This document shows positions 1 through 8,539 of a stretch of 15,408 nt of DNA, in pieces (within the stretch, counting starts at the first letter, position 1; every line of letters starts with the position of its first letter). A program made the position numbers and the translations under genes. The stretch is taken from NCBI GenBank assembly GCA_964568815.1, contig CAZMRY010000033.1, positions 1 to 15,408 of the forward strand. The letters are read 5' to 3'. The stretch is from RGIG8700 sp964568815 (GTDB lineage: Bacteria; Bacillota; Clostridia; RGIG6154). The notes beneath the pieces are model-generated. The model searched no databases and was not told where the DNA came from. It was given only the letters and a program-made list of their open reading frames with translations.

Positions 1-1
1 T

Positions 2-451
2 ATGGCAATAAGAAATATTGTTAAAATCGGTGATGATGTATTAAGAAAAAAATGCAGACCGATTGAAAAATTTGATGAAAAACTGCATATACTTTTAGAT
101 GATATGAAAGAAACTATGCGTAAAGCCGAAGGTGTTGGTCTTGCCGCACCTCAGGTTGGTATGCTTAAAAGAGCTTTTGTTATAGAAACAGAGGAAACGG
201 GGGTAATTGAATTTATAAATCCTGAAATCCTTGAAACACTCGGAAAACAGGTTGGTCAGGAGGGCTGTTTAAGTGTTCCTGAAAGATATGGTGATGTTGA
301 AAGACCTGCAATAGTTAAAATCAAGGCTTTTGACAGAAATGGAAAAGAGTTTGAAATGGTACTTAAGAAGCTTGGTGCAAGAGCAGTTTGCCACGAAAAT
401 GACCACCTTGACGGAGTTCTTTATATAGACAAAGAAATAAAGACTGAATAA
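2..451 (+). CDS. def: Peptide deformylase
   Basis: Removes the N-formyl group from the initiator methionine of nascent proteins at the ribosome exit; it is a metal-dependent cytosolic hydrolase. All three family motifs are visible: GVGLAAPQVG at about residues 42-51, QEGCLSVP with the metal-ligand Cys89, and CHENDH with ligands His131 and His135 and catalytic Glu132. The 149-aa length is normal for a compact bacterial (type 1) enzyme. Only one base precedes the ATG, so the ribosome binding site and any upstream overlap cannot be judged. In Firmicutes priA often precedes this gene. It is followed 13 nt later by fmt, the enzyme that adds the formyl group it removes. Confidence 0.97.
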   Translation: MAIRNIVKIGDDVLRKKCRPIEKFDEKLHILLDDMKETMRKAEGVGLAAPQVGMLKRAFVIETEETGVIEFINPEILETLGKQVGQEGCLSVPERYGDVERPAIVKIKAFDRNGKEFEMVLKKLGARAVCHENDHLDGVLYIDKEIKTE

Positions 452-464
452 GAAAGGACCTAAT

Positions 465-1400
465 ATGGAAAAAATAAGAGTATTGTTTATGGGAACTCCT
501 GATTTTGCAGTGGGTTGTCTTGAAATGCTTTTTGAAAGAGAAGATATTGAAATTGTCGGGGTTGTAACTCAGCCGGACAGACAGTCAGGCAGAGGGTATA
601 AGCTTCTTCCGCCACCTGTAAAAGTCCTTGCAGAAGAAAAAGGACTTGAGGTTTTCCAGCCCCTTACAGTTAAAGATGAGGCGTTTGAAAACTATATTAA
701 AGAAAAAAATCCTGATTTAATCATTGTTATTGCATACGGCAGAATTATCCCGAAGTTTGTGCTTGAATATCCAAAGTTTGGGTGCATAAATGTTCACGGT
801 TCAATTCTTCCGAAATACAGAGGTGCGGCACCTATCCAGTGGGCTGTTTTAAACGGTGAAAAGGAAACAGGTGTTACCACAATGATGATGGATGAGGGTC
901 TTGATACAGGGGATATGCTTGTTGTTAAAAAACTTCCAATCGGTGAGTTTGACACATCAGGAACTATGTTTGATAAGCTTGCAGCTCTTTCAAAAGAGGC
1001 TCTTTCTGAAACAGTTGAGCTTATAAAAGAGGGAAAGCTTGTAAGAACACCACAAAATCACAGCGAGATGACATATGCTCCTATGATTTCCAAGGAAATG
1101 AGCTATATTGATTTTAACAAAACTGCAGATGAGGTTTGTTGCCACATTAAGGGTATGAATCCAATGCCCGGAGCAAAAATAATCATAGACGGTAAAATAG
1201 TTAAAATTCTTATGGCAAAGGTTGCAGATAATGCAACAAAGAAAGCAGGAACAGTTATAGAGTGTAAAAACAGACTCTTGATTTCCTGCCTTGACAAAAA
1301 TATTGAAGTGTTAAAAATCCAGCCTGAGGGCAAAAAACAAATGGACATAGAGGAGTTTCTTAAAGGTAACAGTATTTTTAAAGAGAATATGGAGATTTGA
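465..1400 (+). CDS. fmt: Methionyl-tRNA formyltransferase
   Basis: Transfers a formyl group from 10-formyl-tetrahydrofolate to Met-tRNA(fMet) to make the bacterial initiator tRNA. The N-terminal Rossmann-like formyltransferase domain (about residues 1-205) begins RVLFMGTPDFAV and carries the signature INVHGSILPKYRGAAPIQWA, with the expected catalytic Asn109 and His111, and Asp147 in GLDTGDM. The C-terminal tRNA-binding domain follows (about 206-311). The length, 311 aa, is standard. An AAAGGA ribosome binding site lies just upstream. The TGA stop overlaps a potential TTG start of the next gene, although a better ATG lies 3 nt after the stop. Pairing with def is the usual bacterial arrangement. 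Confidence 0.97.
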   Translation: MEKIRVLFMGTPDFAVGCLEMLFEREDIEIVGVVTQPDRQSGRGYKLLPPPVKVLAEEKGLEVFQPLTVKDEAFENYIKEKNPDLIIVIAYGRIIPKFVLEYPKFGCINVHGSILPKYRGAAPIQWAVLNGEKETGVTTMMMDEGLDTGDMLVVKKLPIGEFDTSGTMFDKLAALSKEALSETVELIKEGKLVRTPQNHSEMTYAPMISKEMSYIDFNKTADEVCCHIKGMNPMPGAKIIIDGKIVKILMAKVADNATKKAGTVIECKNRLLISCLDKNIEVLKIQPEGKKQMDIEEFLKGNSIFKENMEI

Positions 1401-1402
1401 TT

Positions 1403-2083
1403 ATGTATTTAGACAGCACTTATTTAATTTTTGTTTTACCGGCAATGTTACTTGCCTTCTGGGCACAGTATAAGGTGAATTCAACCTATGAGAAATTCAG
1501 TAAGGTAACAAACCACAAAGGAATAACAGGGGCAGAGGTGGCAGTTAAAATCCTTAACCTTCATGGCATATACAATGTCAGTGTTGAGCAGGTTTCAGGA
1601 CATCTTACAGACCATTTTGACCCACGCTCAAATGTTATAAGACTATCAAGCGGAGTGTATTCAGGAACATCAGTTGCAGCTCTTGGAGTTGCGGCTCACG
1701 AAACAGGACACGCAGTTCAGCACGCAAAGGGATATCTTCCCATAAAATTAAGAAATACAATAGTTCCTGTTGCAACACTTGGTTCAAACTTAGCAGTGCC
1801 ACTTGCAATTTTAGGACTTGTACTTTCTATGCCTGTTTTAATTGATGCAGGTATCATACTTTTTACTGCAGTAGTTGCATTTCAGTTTGTAACTCTCCCT
1901 GTTGAGTTTAATGCCAGCAGAAGAGCAATCACAGTTTTAAACAACGAAGGAATACTTTTTGACGAAGAATTAAAAGGAGCAAAAAAGGTTTTATTTGCGG
2001 CGGCACTCACATATGTTGCAGCTGCGGCAGTTGCCCTTGGTAACCTTTTAAGACTTCTTACATTAAGAGGAAGAAGAGATTAA
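1403..2083 (+). CDS. yugP: Membrane zinc metallopeptidase, YugP-like
   Basis: A probable membrane-embedded zinc-dependent protease of the YugP/Zn_peptidase_2 family; its substrate is not known to me. The HEXXH zinc motif is HETGH (His99, Glu100, His103), and the downstream VEFNASRRA (Glu168) is the conserved family segment likely to supply the third zinc ligand. Hydrophobic stretches at about residues 5-20, 120-165 and near the C-terminus indicate an integral membrane protein. I chose ATG 1403 over the in-frame TTG at 1397 because GGAG at 1391-1394 is 8 nt from the ATG but only 2 nt from the TTG. It lies between fmt and rsmB, which are direct neighbours in Bacillus subtilis. Its stop and the next start share one base (TAATG). 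The symbol follows the B. subtilis homologue. Confidence 0.88.
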   Translation: MYLDSTYLIFVLPAMLLAFWAQYKVNSTYEKFSKVTNHKGITGAEVAVKILNLHGIYNVSVEQVSGHLTDHFDPRSNVIRLSSGVYSGTSVAALGVAAHETGHAVQHAKGYLPIKLRNTIVPVATLGSNLAVPLAILGLVLSMPVLIDAGIILFTAVVAFQFVTLPVEFNASRRAITVLNNEGILFDEELKGAKKVLFAAALTYVAAAAVALGNLLRLLTLRGRRD

Positions 2084-3336
2084 TGAAAGCAAGAGAAAAT
2101 GCTCTTCAGATTTTAATTAAAAATGAAGAAAATCAGGCTTATGCAAACCTTGAGCTTAAAAAGAAGATAAAAGTAACGGACCCAAGAGAAAAGGCTCTTG
2201 TTACAGAGCTTGTATACGGAAGCTTAAGGTACAGACTAAGACTTGACTATATAATAAGAAAATTTTCAAAGATACCTTTCAGGAAAATAAACGAAAATAT
2301 AAAGAATGTTTTAAGACTTTCAATATACCAGATTGTTTTTCTTGATAAGATACCTGATTCTGCCGCCTGCAACGAGGGTACAAATCTTGCGTTAAAGTAT
2401 GGCGGAAAGAGTGCATCGTCTTTTGTAAACGGTGTTTTAAGAAGTGTTGCAAGAGAAAAAAATAATATAAAATATCCGAACAGCGAAGTTGATAATCTTA
2501 TGTATTATTATTCTTTCCCTGAAAGCATAGTTAAAATAATGCTGAGAGATTACGGATATAACGGTGCAAAGAAAATCTTAAATGCCCTTAATATGAACAA
2601 AGGGGTATGTGTAAGACCTAATCTTCTTAAAATAACAGCAGAGGACTTTGAAAAGCTTATAGAAAACTACGAATATGAAAAAGGCGAGGACTGTTACTAT
2701 ATGAAAGGCTTTTCAGTAACAGACAGCGACCTTTACGACAAAGGAATATACACAGTTCAGGACAGAGCCTCAATGATGAGTGCAGAGCTTTTAGCACCTG
2801 AAAAGGGGGAGAGAGTTTTAGACCTTTGTGCCGCTCCCGGGGGCAAGTCCTGTTATATGGCACAGCTTATGGAAAACATTGGAGAGATTATCTCCTGTGA
2901 TATACACGAGCACAGATGTGAGCTTATAGATAAAAACGCATTAAGACTTGGAGTAGACATAATAAAAACAGAGGTTAACGATGCAAGCGTTGAAAGGGAA
3001 GACTTTAAAGATGCCTTTGACAAGGTGCTTATAGATGCTCCCTGTTCAGGTCTTGGTGTTATTGCAAAAAAGCCTGACATCAAGTGGTCGGAGAAAGACT
3101 TTGACAGCTTGACTGCCTTGCAGTATAATATACTTGAAAAGGGCAGTATGTATGTAAAAAAAGGCGGAAGTCTTGTTTACAGCACCTGTACAATCAATAA
3201 AGACGAAAACGAGCATATAGTTGAAAAGTTCCTCGAAAACAACAAATCCTTTAACAAGGTTTCAGAGTACATTCAGCTTATGCCCGGCTTTAAAACAGAC
3301 GGATTTTTCATGTGCAGACTTGAAAGGATTTATTAA
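2083..3336 (+). CDS. rsmB: 16S rRNA m5C967 methyltransferase
   Basis: SAM-dependent methyltransferase that makes 5-methylcytosine at position 967 (E. coli numbering) of 16S rRNA. An N-terminal NusB-like RNA-binding domain (about residues 1-130) precedes the Rossmann methyltransferase domain. SAM-binding motif I is DLCAAPGGKS (247-256). Motif IV is DAPCSGLGVI with Cys321, and motif VI is YSTCTI with the catalytic Cys369; this two-cysteine pattern is diagnostic of RNA m5C methyltransferases. The length, 417 aa, is slightly under the usual 430-450. It overlaps the preceding stop by one base and is itself followed by an overlapping TAATG into rlmN, so translation is probably coupled. GAGGAAG upstream can serve as the ribosome binding site. 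Confidence 0.95.
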   Translation: MKARENALQILIKNEENQAYANLELKKKIKVTDPREKALVTELVYGSLRYRLRLDYIIRKFSKIPFRKINENIKNVLRLSIYQIVFLDKIPDSAACNEGTNLALKYGGKSASSFVNGVLRSVAREKNNIKYPNSEVDNLMYYYSFPESIVKIMLRDYGYNGAKKILNALNMNKGVCVRPNLLKITAEDFEKLIENYEYEKGEDCYYMKGFSVTDSDLYDKGIYTVQDRASMMSAELLAPEKGERVLDLCAAPGGKSCYMAQLMENIGEIISCDIHEHRCELIDKNALRLGVDIIKTEVNDASVEREDFKDAFDKVLIDAPCSGLGVIAKKPDIKWSEKDFDSLTALQYNILEKGSMYVKKGGSLVYSTCTINKDENEHIVEKFLENNKSFNKVSEYIQLMPGFKTDGFFMCRLERIY

Positions 3337-4364
3337 TGGAAAAGGTAAGACTTAAAGACCTTACATATTCAGAGCTTGAGGAATATTTCTTAAGCATAGG
3401 TCTTAAAAAGTTCAGAGCAAGACAGGTTTTTGAGTGGCTTTACAAAGGTGTAGAGTCCTTTGATGAAATGACCAATCTTTCTCTGGATTTAAGAGAAAAA
3501 CTAAAGGAAATCTGCGAAATAACAACTATGAAAATAGTTGAAAAGCAAGTATCCAAAGACGGTACTGTCAAATATCTCTGGGAGCTTACAGACGGAGAAA
3601 CAGTTGAAAGCGTTTTAATGGATTACAAGCATGGAAGACCAATTTGTATTTCAACTCAGGTAGGCTGTAATATGGGTTGTAAGTTCTGTGCATCAACTGT
3701 TGGAGGCAAGGTGAGAGATTTAACTGCAGGTGAAATTTCAGACCAGGTAATTTTTGCGGCAAAAGACAGTAGCTGCACTATCTCAAACATTGTTTTAATG
3801 GGTATCGGAGAGCCTCTTGATAACTATAATAATGTTACTAAATTCATAAGAAACATAAATCATTTCGCAGGAATGAATATCGGTGCGAGACACATTTCTC
3901 TTTCAACCTGTGGTCTTGTTGAAAGAATAAAACAGCTTGCAAATGAAGAAATACCACTTACTCTTTCGGTATCTCTTCACGCAACTAATGACGAAAAAAG
4001 AAGTTTGCTTATGCCTGTAAATAAAAAGTATAACATAGAAGAGCTTCTTGACGCCTGCAGGTATTATATAGAAAAAACAAACAGACGAGTAACCTTTGAA
4101 TATGCTTTAATCAACGAGGTTAACGATTATAAAGAAGATGCAGAGGCACTTTTTAAGCTTTTAAAAGGTATGCTTTGCCATGTTAACTTAATTCCTGTTA
4201 ACAATGTTGACACAAATAACTTTGAAAAAAGCAGTATGGAAAGAATTGAAAAATTCAGGGATACTCTAATGAAAAAAGGAATTACAACGACCATAAGACG
4301 AGGTCTTGGCTCAGATATAGACGCGTCCTGCGGTCAGCTCAGAAGAAGACACCGGAAGGGGTGA
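3336..4364 (+). CDS. rlmN: 23S rRNA / tRNA m2A methyltransferase RlmN
   Basis: Radical-SAM enzyme that methylates C2 of A2503 in 23S rRNA and, in characterised relatives, A37 of some tRNAs. The [4Fe-4S] cluster motif CNMGCKFC gives Cys111, Cys115 and Cys118. The GIGEPLDNY segment is the SAM-contacting GEP motif. Cys332 in SCGQLRR, near the C-terminus, matches the methyl-carrying cysteine that distinguishes RlmN/Cfr from other radical-SAM proteins. The 342-aa length is typical of Firmicutes RlmN rather than Cfr, and the housekeeping operon context also favours RlmN over a resistance gene. AAAGGA lies upstream of the overlapping TAATG start. Confidence 0.95.
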   Translation: MEKVRLKDLTYSELEEYFLSIGLKKFRARQVFEWLYKGVESFDEMTNLSLDLREKLKEICEITTMKIVEKQVSKDGTVKYLWELTDGETVESVLMDYKHGRPICISTQVGCNMGCKFCASTVGGKVRDLTAGEISDQVIFAAKDSSCTISNIVLMGIGEPLDNYNNVTKFIRNINHFAGMNIGARHISLSTCGLVERIKQLANEEIPLTLSVSLHATNDEKRSLLMPVNKKYNIEELLDACRYYIEKTNRRVTFEYALINEVNDYKEDAEALFKLLKGMLCHVNLIPVNNVDTNNFEKSSMERIEKFRDTLMKKGITTTIRRGLGSDIDASCGQLRRRHRKG

Positions 4365-4368
4365 TAAA

Positions 4369-5061
4369 ATGCAATATAAATTCGGAGCCATGTCTGATGT
4401 GGGAAAAGTCAGGATAAATAATGAAGACAGTTATAAAATAGGACAAAACTACGCTATCGTGGCAGACGGAATGGGCGGTCATAACAAAGGTGAGGTTGCC
4501 AGTAAAATGGCGGTAGACATAATTTCAGACTTCATAACAGGTAAAAAATGCGGACCTGTTCAGGCTATTGAGGCGGCAAACAAAGAAATATTCAAAAAAA
4601 GCGGAAAAGCAGAGTTCAGCGGTATGGGAACAACAGTTGTTATGTGTGTTCTGGAGGAAGATAAAGCCCTTATTGCAAATGTAGGTGACAGCAGAGGCTA
4701 TATCTTAAGAGATGGCGAAATTAAGCAGATAACAAAAGACCATTCTCTGGTGCAAAAGCTTATAGATGATGGCGAAATCACTCAGGAAGAGGCGGAAATG
4801 AGAGCAGACAAATCTGTTATACTCCGCGCTGTTGGAAGTGCAAAGGATGTTAAGGTTGATGTTTTTGAGAATGACATTCTTAAGGGAGATATAATTCTTC
4901 TTTGTTCCGACGGTCTTACCAACTGTGTTGAAAAAGAGGAAATAACAAAGACTCTTGAGAAAAATATAAGCATACAGAAAAAAGCCGAGGAGCTTGTAAA
5001 AAAAGCCAATACAAACGGTGGTTTTGATAATATAACAGCAGTTTTGCTTGAATTGTGTTAA
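4369..5061 (+). CDS. prpC: PP2C-family Ser/Thr protein phosphatase
   Basis: Metal-dependent (Mn/Mg) PP2C/PPM phosphatase that reverses phosphorylation by the neighbouring PASTA kinase. Family motifs run in order: SDVGKVRINNEDS near the N-terminus, VADGMGGH (metal-binding Asp), GMGTTVV, NVGDSRGYI, KDHSLVQ, LCSDGLTN and the C-terminal GGFDNITAV. The 230-aa length is normal for a stand-alone bacterial PP2C with no membrane segment, so it is cytosolic. The start lies 4 nt after the rlmN stop, with GGAAGGGGTG as a good ribosome binding site. Adjacency to prkC is the conserved Firmicutes arrangement. In B. subtilis this pair acts on translation factors and on germination signalling. Confidence 0.95.
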   Translation: MQYKFGAMSDVGKVRINNEDSYKIGQNYAIVADGMGGHNKGEVASKMAVDIISDFITGKKCGPVQAIEAANKEIFKKSGKAEFSGMGTTVVMCVLEEDKALIANVGDSRGYILRDGEIKQITKDHSLVQKLIDDGEITQEEAEMRADKSVILRAVGSAKDVKVDVFENDILKGDIILLCSDGLTNCVEKEEITKTLEKNISIQKKAEELVKKANTNGGFDNITAVLLELC

Positions 5062-5078
5062 GGAAAGGTTTGAAAATT

Positions 5079-7031
5079 ATGATAGGAACATTACTTGGAA
5101 ACAGATATGAAATTCTTGAGCTTGTGGGAACAGGCGGTATGGCTAATGTGTACAAGGCAAAATGTACTATGCTCAACAGATTTGTTGCCATAAAGGTTTT
5201 AAAAGAAGAATTCAGCAACGACCAGGAATTTCTAAAGAGATTCAGTATAGAATCTCAGGCGTCTGCAGGGCTTTCACATACAAATGTTGTATCTGTATAT
5301 GATGTTGGAGTTCAGGAAAATATCCATTATATTGTTATGGAATATGTAGATGGTATAACACTTAAAGAATATCTTGAGGAAAATGGCGCACTTTCTGTCA
5401 GTGAAGCACTTGATTTTTCAGTGCAGATTGCGTCAGCTCTTAACCATGCCCACAGAAAAGGCATTGTTCACAGAGATATTAAACCTCAGAACATAATCTT
5501 AACAAAAGATAAACAGCTTAAGGTAACAGACTTCGGAATAGCAAGAGCAGCATCTACTTATACAATGAAGGTAGATGACAGCGGTTTCGGTTCTGCCCAT
5601 TACTGTTCACCTGAACAGGCATCAGGCAGATACACAGACGAAAAAGCAGACATTTATTCAATGGGCGTTGTTATGTATGAAATGTTTACAGGCAAGCTCC
5701 CTTTTGAAAGTGACAACAGCGTGTCTGTTGCAATAAAGCACATTCAGGAAGAACCTGTTGCTCCAAGGGAAATCAACCCTGATATTCCTGAATTGGTTGA
5801 AGATATCATACTTAAAGCTATGGCGAAAGAGCAGTCAGAAAGATTTCAGACTGCAGGAGAAATACTTATTGAACTCAATTATGTGAACAATACAAATAAA
5901 ATAAGAAAAGAAAACAAAGAAATCAGCGAAAAGCTCAGCAAAAAATATGAAACAAAGGTAATTGATGTGAAAGAAGTAAGAAAAGGCGCAAGCAAAACAG
6001 AAAAACCTAAAAAAGAACCTGCAAAAAAAGAAGATAAAGTTGCAGTATGGGCAGCTATTGCATCATCTTTTGTTATTGTTGCAATTATTTGTTTTGTTGC
6101 AGTTGCGGTTATGTTCCCAACTCTTATGCCATGGAACGGTGAAGGTAAAGTGGATAAAGGCATTGCACCTGACCTTATTGGTGTTAAGTATGAAGATGCA
6201 GTTAAGAAGTATAAAGATATTGAAATAATTGAAGACGAGCCTGAATACAGCACACTTTATGATGAAGGCATTATTATAAGTCAGGATCCTGAGTATGAAA
6301 CAAAACTTGAAAAGCCTTATAAAATTACAGTCGTTGTAAGTAAAGGTGCAAAGATTGTAAAAGTTCCTGACCTTGTTAATATGGACTACAGAGAAGCAGA
6401 GCTTGCCCTTGATGAACTTGAAATTATTCACACAGTTCAGTACAAGGAAAGTGAAAGCATTCCAGAAGATATTGTTATGAAAGTTACACCTTCAGAGGGA
6501 ACAAAAGTCCGTGCAAATTCAGACCTTGTAACTTTAATTGTAAGCTCAGGAAAACCAAAAGCAGAGGTTGAAGTTCCTGATGTAGTAGGAGAAACAAGAG
6601 AAGATGCAGAAAAGGCAATCGAAAAAGCCGGTTTAACTTACAGCATCAAAAAGGTGAATTCAACAAAGCCTGAAGGCACTGTTATAAAGCAGAGCAAAGA
6701 TGCAGGTGAGATGGTTGAGGAAAAAACAAACATAGTTCTCAGTATAAGCACAGGAACACTTGGTGGTGAAGAGCCTGAAGAAGGTGATAATGGCGAAACA
6801 ACTACAACAAAGCCTGAAACCCCAACCACAACAAAAGAGCTTACAATTTCTCTTCCAAGTGATAAAGAAGAGGTAACAGTAAAGGTAACTGTTGACGATG
6901 TTACAGTATATGAAAAGAAACACAAAACATCAGAGGGCTCAGTAAGTGTACCTGTAAAAGGCTCAGGCAAAACAAGTGTTGCATACTATATAGACGGTGT
7001 TAAGACCGGAGAAAGGGTAATCGGATTTTGA
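5079..7031 (+). CDS. prkC: PASTA-domain Ser/Thr protein kinase
   Basis: Membrane Ser/Thr kinase thought to sense muropeptides or lipid II through extracellular PASTA domains. Kinase domain, about residues 8-270: glycine loop GTGGMANVY, ATP-contacting Lys39 in VAIK, catalytic Asp133 in HRDIKPQN and Asp151 of the DFG motif. A basic, Lys-rich juxtamembrane stretch leads to one transmembrane helix at about 324-346. Three PASTA repeats follow at about 360-423, 424-494 and 495-558, then a Thr-rich linker (559-587) and a C-terminal beta-rich segment of about 60 aa. I chose ATG 5079 over GTG 5055, which would overlap prpC, because MIGTLLGNRYEI is the normal kinase start and AAGGAAAGG (5060-5067) fits it. 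The stop overlaps rsgA by 4 nt. Confidence 0.95.
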   Translation: MIGTLLGNRYEILELVGTGGMANVYKAKCTMLNRFVAIKVLKEEFSNDQEFLKRFSIESQASAGLSHTNVVSVYDVGVQENIHYIVMEYVDGITLKEYLEENGALSVSEALDFSVQIASALNHAHRKGIVHRDIKPQNIILTKDKQLKVTDFGIARAASTYTMKVDDSGFGSAHYCSPEQASGRYTDEKADIYSMGVVMYEMFTGKLPFESDNSVSVAIKHIQEEPVAPREINPDIPELVEDIILKAMAKEQSERFQTAGEILIELNYVNNTNKIRKENKEISEKLSKKYETKVIDVKEVRKGASKTEKPKKEPAKKEDKVAVWAAIASSFVIVAIICFVAVAVMFPTLMPWNGEGKVDKGIAPDLIGVKYEDAVKKYKDIEIIEDEPEYSTLYDEGIIISQDPEYETKLEKPYKITVVVSKGAKIVKVPDLVNMDYREAELALDELEIIHTVQYKESESIPEDIVMKVTPSEGTKVRANSDLVTLIVSSGKPKAEVEVPDVVGETREDAEKAIEKAGLTYSIKKVNSTKPEGTVIKQSKDAGEMVEEKTNIVLSISTGTLGGEEPEEGDNGETTTTKPETPTTTKELTISLPSDKEEVTVKVTVDDVTVYEKKHKTSEGSVSVPVKGSGKTSVAYYIDGVKTGERVIGF

Positions 7032-7891
7032 GTTTAACGGGAATACTTGTTAAAGGTTACGGCAGCTTTTATACCGTAAGCACAGAAGAAGGCGAAATTG
7101 AGGCCCGTGCAAGAGGAAGACTTAAAGGGACTTCTGGGCGACTTTATATAGGGGACAGGGTAGTTCTTGAAAAGGAACAGGAAACATATGCGATAATTGA
7201 TGTTTTAGAGAGAAAAAACTCTATAATAAGACCTGCGGTTGCAAATGTGGACCAGATTGTGGTTGTAATTGCAGCCGCATCTCCTGACCCCAATTATAAG
7301 CAGACAGATAAGCTGTTAACATTCCTTGAATACAGCGGACTTGATGTAAGCATATGTATAAACAAAGCGGACCTTGAAAATTGCGAAGAAATAAAAGAAA
7401 CCTATGAAAAAGCAGGGTACAGGGTTATAGTTACAAGCACTGCAAAACTTTCAGGGCTTGAAAACTTAAAAGAACTTTTAAAAGATAAAATAACTGCTTT
7501 TGCAGGATGCTCAGGTGTTGGAAAGTCAAGTCTTATAAATGCAATTAATGAAGAGTTTATACAGAAAACAGGGGAAGTCGGTAAAATAGAAAGAGGCAGA
7601 CACACAACAACCTATGCCTCACTTCTGCCACTTGATTTCGGCGGATATATTATAGATACCCCCGGTTTCAGCGTAGTAGATATTACAAATATAGAAAAAC
7701 AGGATTTAACAAACTATTTCAGAGAATTTAACGAATATTCGCAAATGTGCAGATTTACAGGCTGTACCCATAAAAATGCCTCAGACTGCAAGGTTGTAGA
7801 AATGGTTGAAAAAGGTGTTATATCAAGAAACAGATACGACAGCTATCTTGAACTTTTTGAGGAGTTGTCAAAAATTAACAAATACAAGTAG
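7028..7891 (+). CDS. rsgA: Ribosome small-subunit-dependent GTPase A
   Basis: Late-stage 30S assembly GTPase (also called CpgA/YloQ). It has an N-terminal OB fold (about 1-65), then a circularly permuted GTPase domain with the order G4-G5-G1-G3: NKAD (112-115), TSTAKLSG, P-loop GCSGVGKSS (160-168) and DTPG (210-213). The C-terminal zinc finger has Cys241, Cys246, His248 and Cys254. The 287-aa length is normal. No ATG is suitably placed; the TTG at 7028 overlaps the prkC TGA (TTGA), is preceded at 10 nt by GGAGAAAGGG and gives the expected start of the OB fold. In B. subtilis the homologue is a substrate of PrkC, consistent with its place after prpC-prkC. Confidence 0.94.
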   Translation: MSLTGILVKGYGSFYTVSTEEGEIEARARGRLKGTSGRLYIGDRVVLEKEQETYAIIDVLERKNSIIRPAVANVDQIVVVIAAASPDPNYKQTDKLLTFLEYSGLDVSICINKADLENCEEIKETYEKAGYRVIVTSTAKLSGLENLKELLKDKITAFAGCSGVGKSSLINAINEEFIQKTGEVGKIERGRHTTTYASLLPLDFGGYIIDTPGFSVVDITNIEKQDLTNYFREFNEYSQMCRFTGCTHKNASDCKVVEMVEKGVISRNRYDSYLELFEELSKINKYK

Positions 7892-7900
7892 GAGAGAGTT

Positions 7901-8539
7901 ATGATTATTGTATCACCATCAATCTTATCAGCGGATTTTGCAAAGCTTAAGGAACAGATAAAAATGGTTGAAGATGCAGGTGCAAAATACTTGCATATTG
8001 ATGTTATGGACGGTCATTTTGTACCAAACATCACACTTGGACCTTGCGTTGTTAAGAGTATAAGAAAGTACACAGACATTGTTTTTGATGTGCATCTTAT
8101 GATTGAAAATCAGGAAAAATATGTTAAGGATTTTGCAGAAAGCGGAGCAGACATAATAACAGTACATTTAGAAGCAACAAAGGATGCAGAAGCTCTTATT
8201 AAGCAGATTAAAGACCTTGGTGTGAAAGCGGGTATAACAATTAAACCCGGAACACCTGTAGAAGATGTTTTTCCGTACATAGATATGGTTGATATGGTTT
8301 TAATTATGTCAGTTGAACCGGGTTTTGGGGGACAGTCATTAATAGAAAGCTGTCTTGATAAAATAAAAGTCTTAAGAAAAATGAGACCTGACCTTGATAT
8401 TGAAATTGACGGCGGAGTTAAATGTGAAAATATAGATAAGGTTATTGAGGCAGGAGCGAATGTTATTGTTGCAGGAAGTGCAGTTTTTGGTGCAGAAGAC
8501 CCTGCTAGGGTAGTTAAAACTCTTATGGGAGAAAAATAA
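7901..8539 (+). CDS. rpe: Ribulose-phosphate 3-epimerase
   Basis: Interconverts ribulose 5-phosphate and xylulose 5-phosphate in the non-oxidative pentose phosphate pathway. It is a TIM barrel beginning SPSILSADFAKL. Metal-binding and catalytic residues are in place: His32 and Asp34 in LHIDVMDGHFVPN, His65 in DVHLMI, and Asp170 in EIDGGV. The phosphate-binding segment VEPGFGGQ is present. The 212-aa length is typical. AGGAGAG lies 5 nt before the ATG. The stop overlaps the thiN start (TAATG), indicating translational coupling. Confidence 0.96.
   Translation: MIIVSPSILSADFAKLKEQIKMVEDAGAKYLHIDVMDGHFVPNITLGPCVVKSIRKYTDIVFDVHLMIENQEKYVKDFAESGADIITVHLEATKDAEALIKQIKDLGVKAGITIKPGTPVEDVFPYIDMVDMVLIMSVEPGFGGQSLIESCLDKIKVLRKMRPDLDIEIDGGVKCENIDKVIEAGANVIVAGSAVFGAEDPARVVKTLMGEK

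Noticed and set aside
1397..1402. TTG start for the zinc protease
   Set aside because: It is only 2 nt from the GGAG ribosome binding site; ATG 1403 has an 8-nt spacing and gives the natural N-terminus.
3336..4364. Cfr-type resistance methyltransferase
   Set aside because: Length, motif set and location in a housekeeping operon fit the native RlmN; nothing suggests horizontal transfer.
5055..5078. GTG start for prkC
   Set aside because: It lies inside prpC and before the AAGGAAAGG site, and adds residues outside the normal kinase start.
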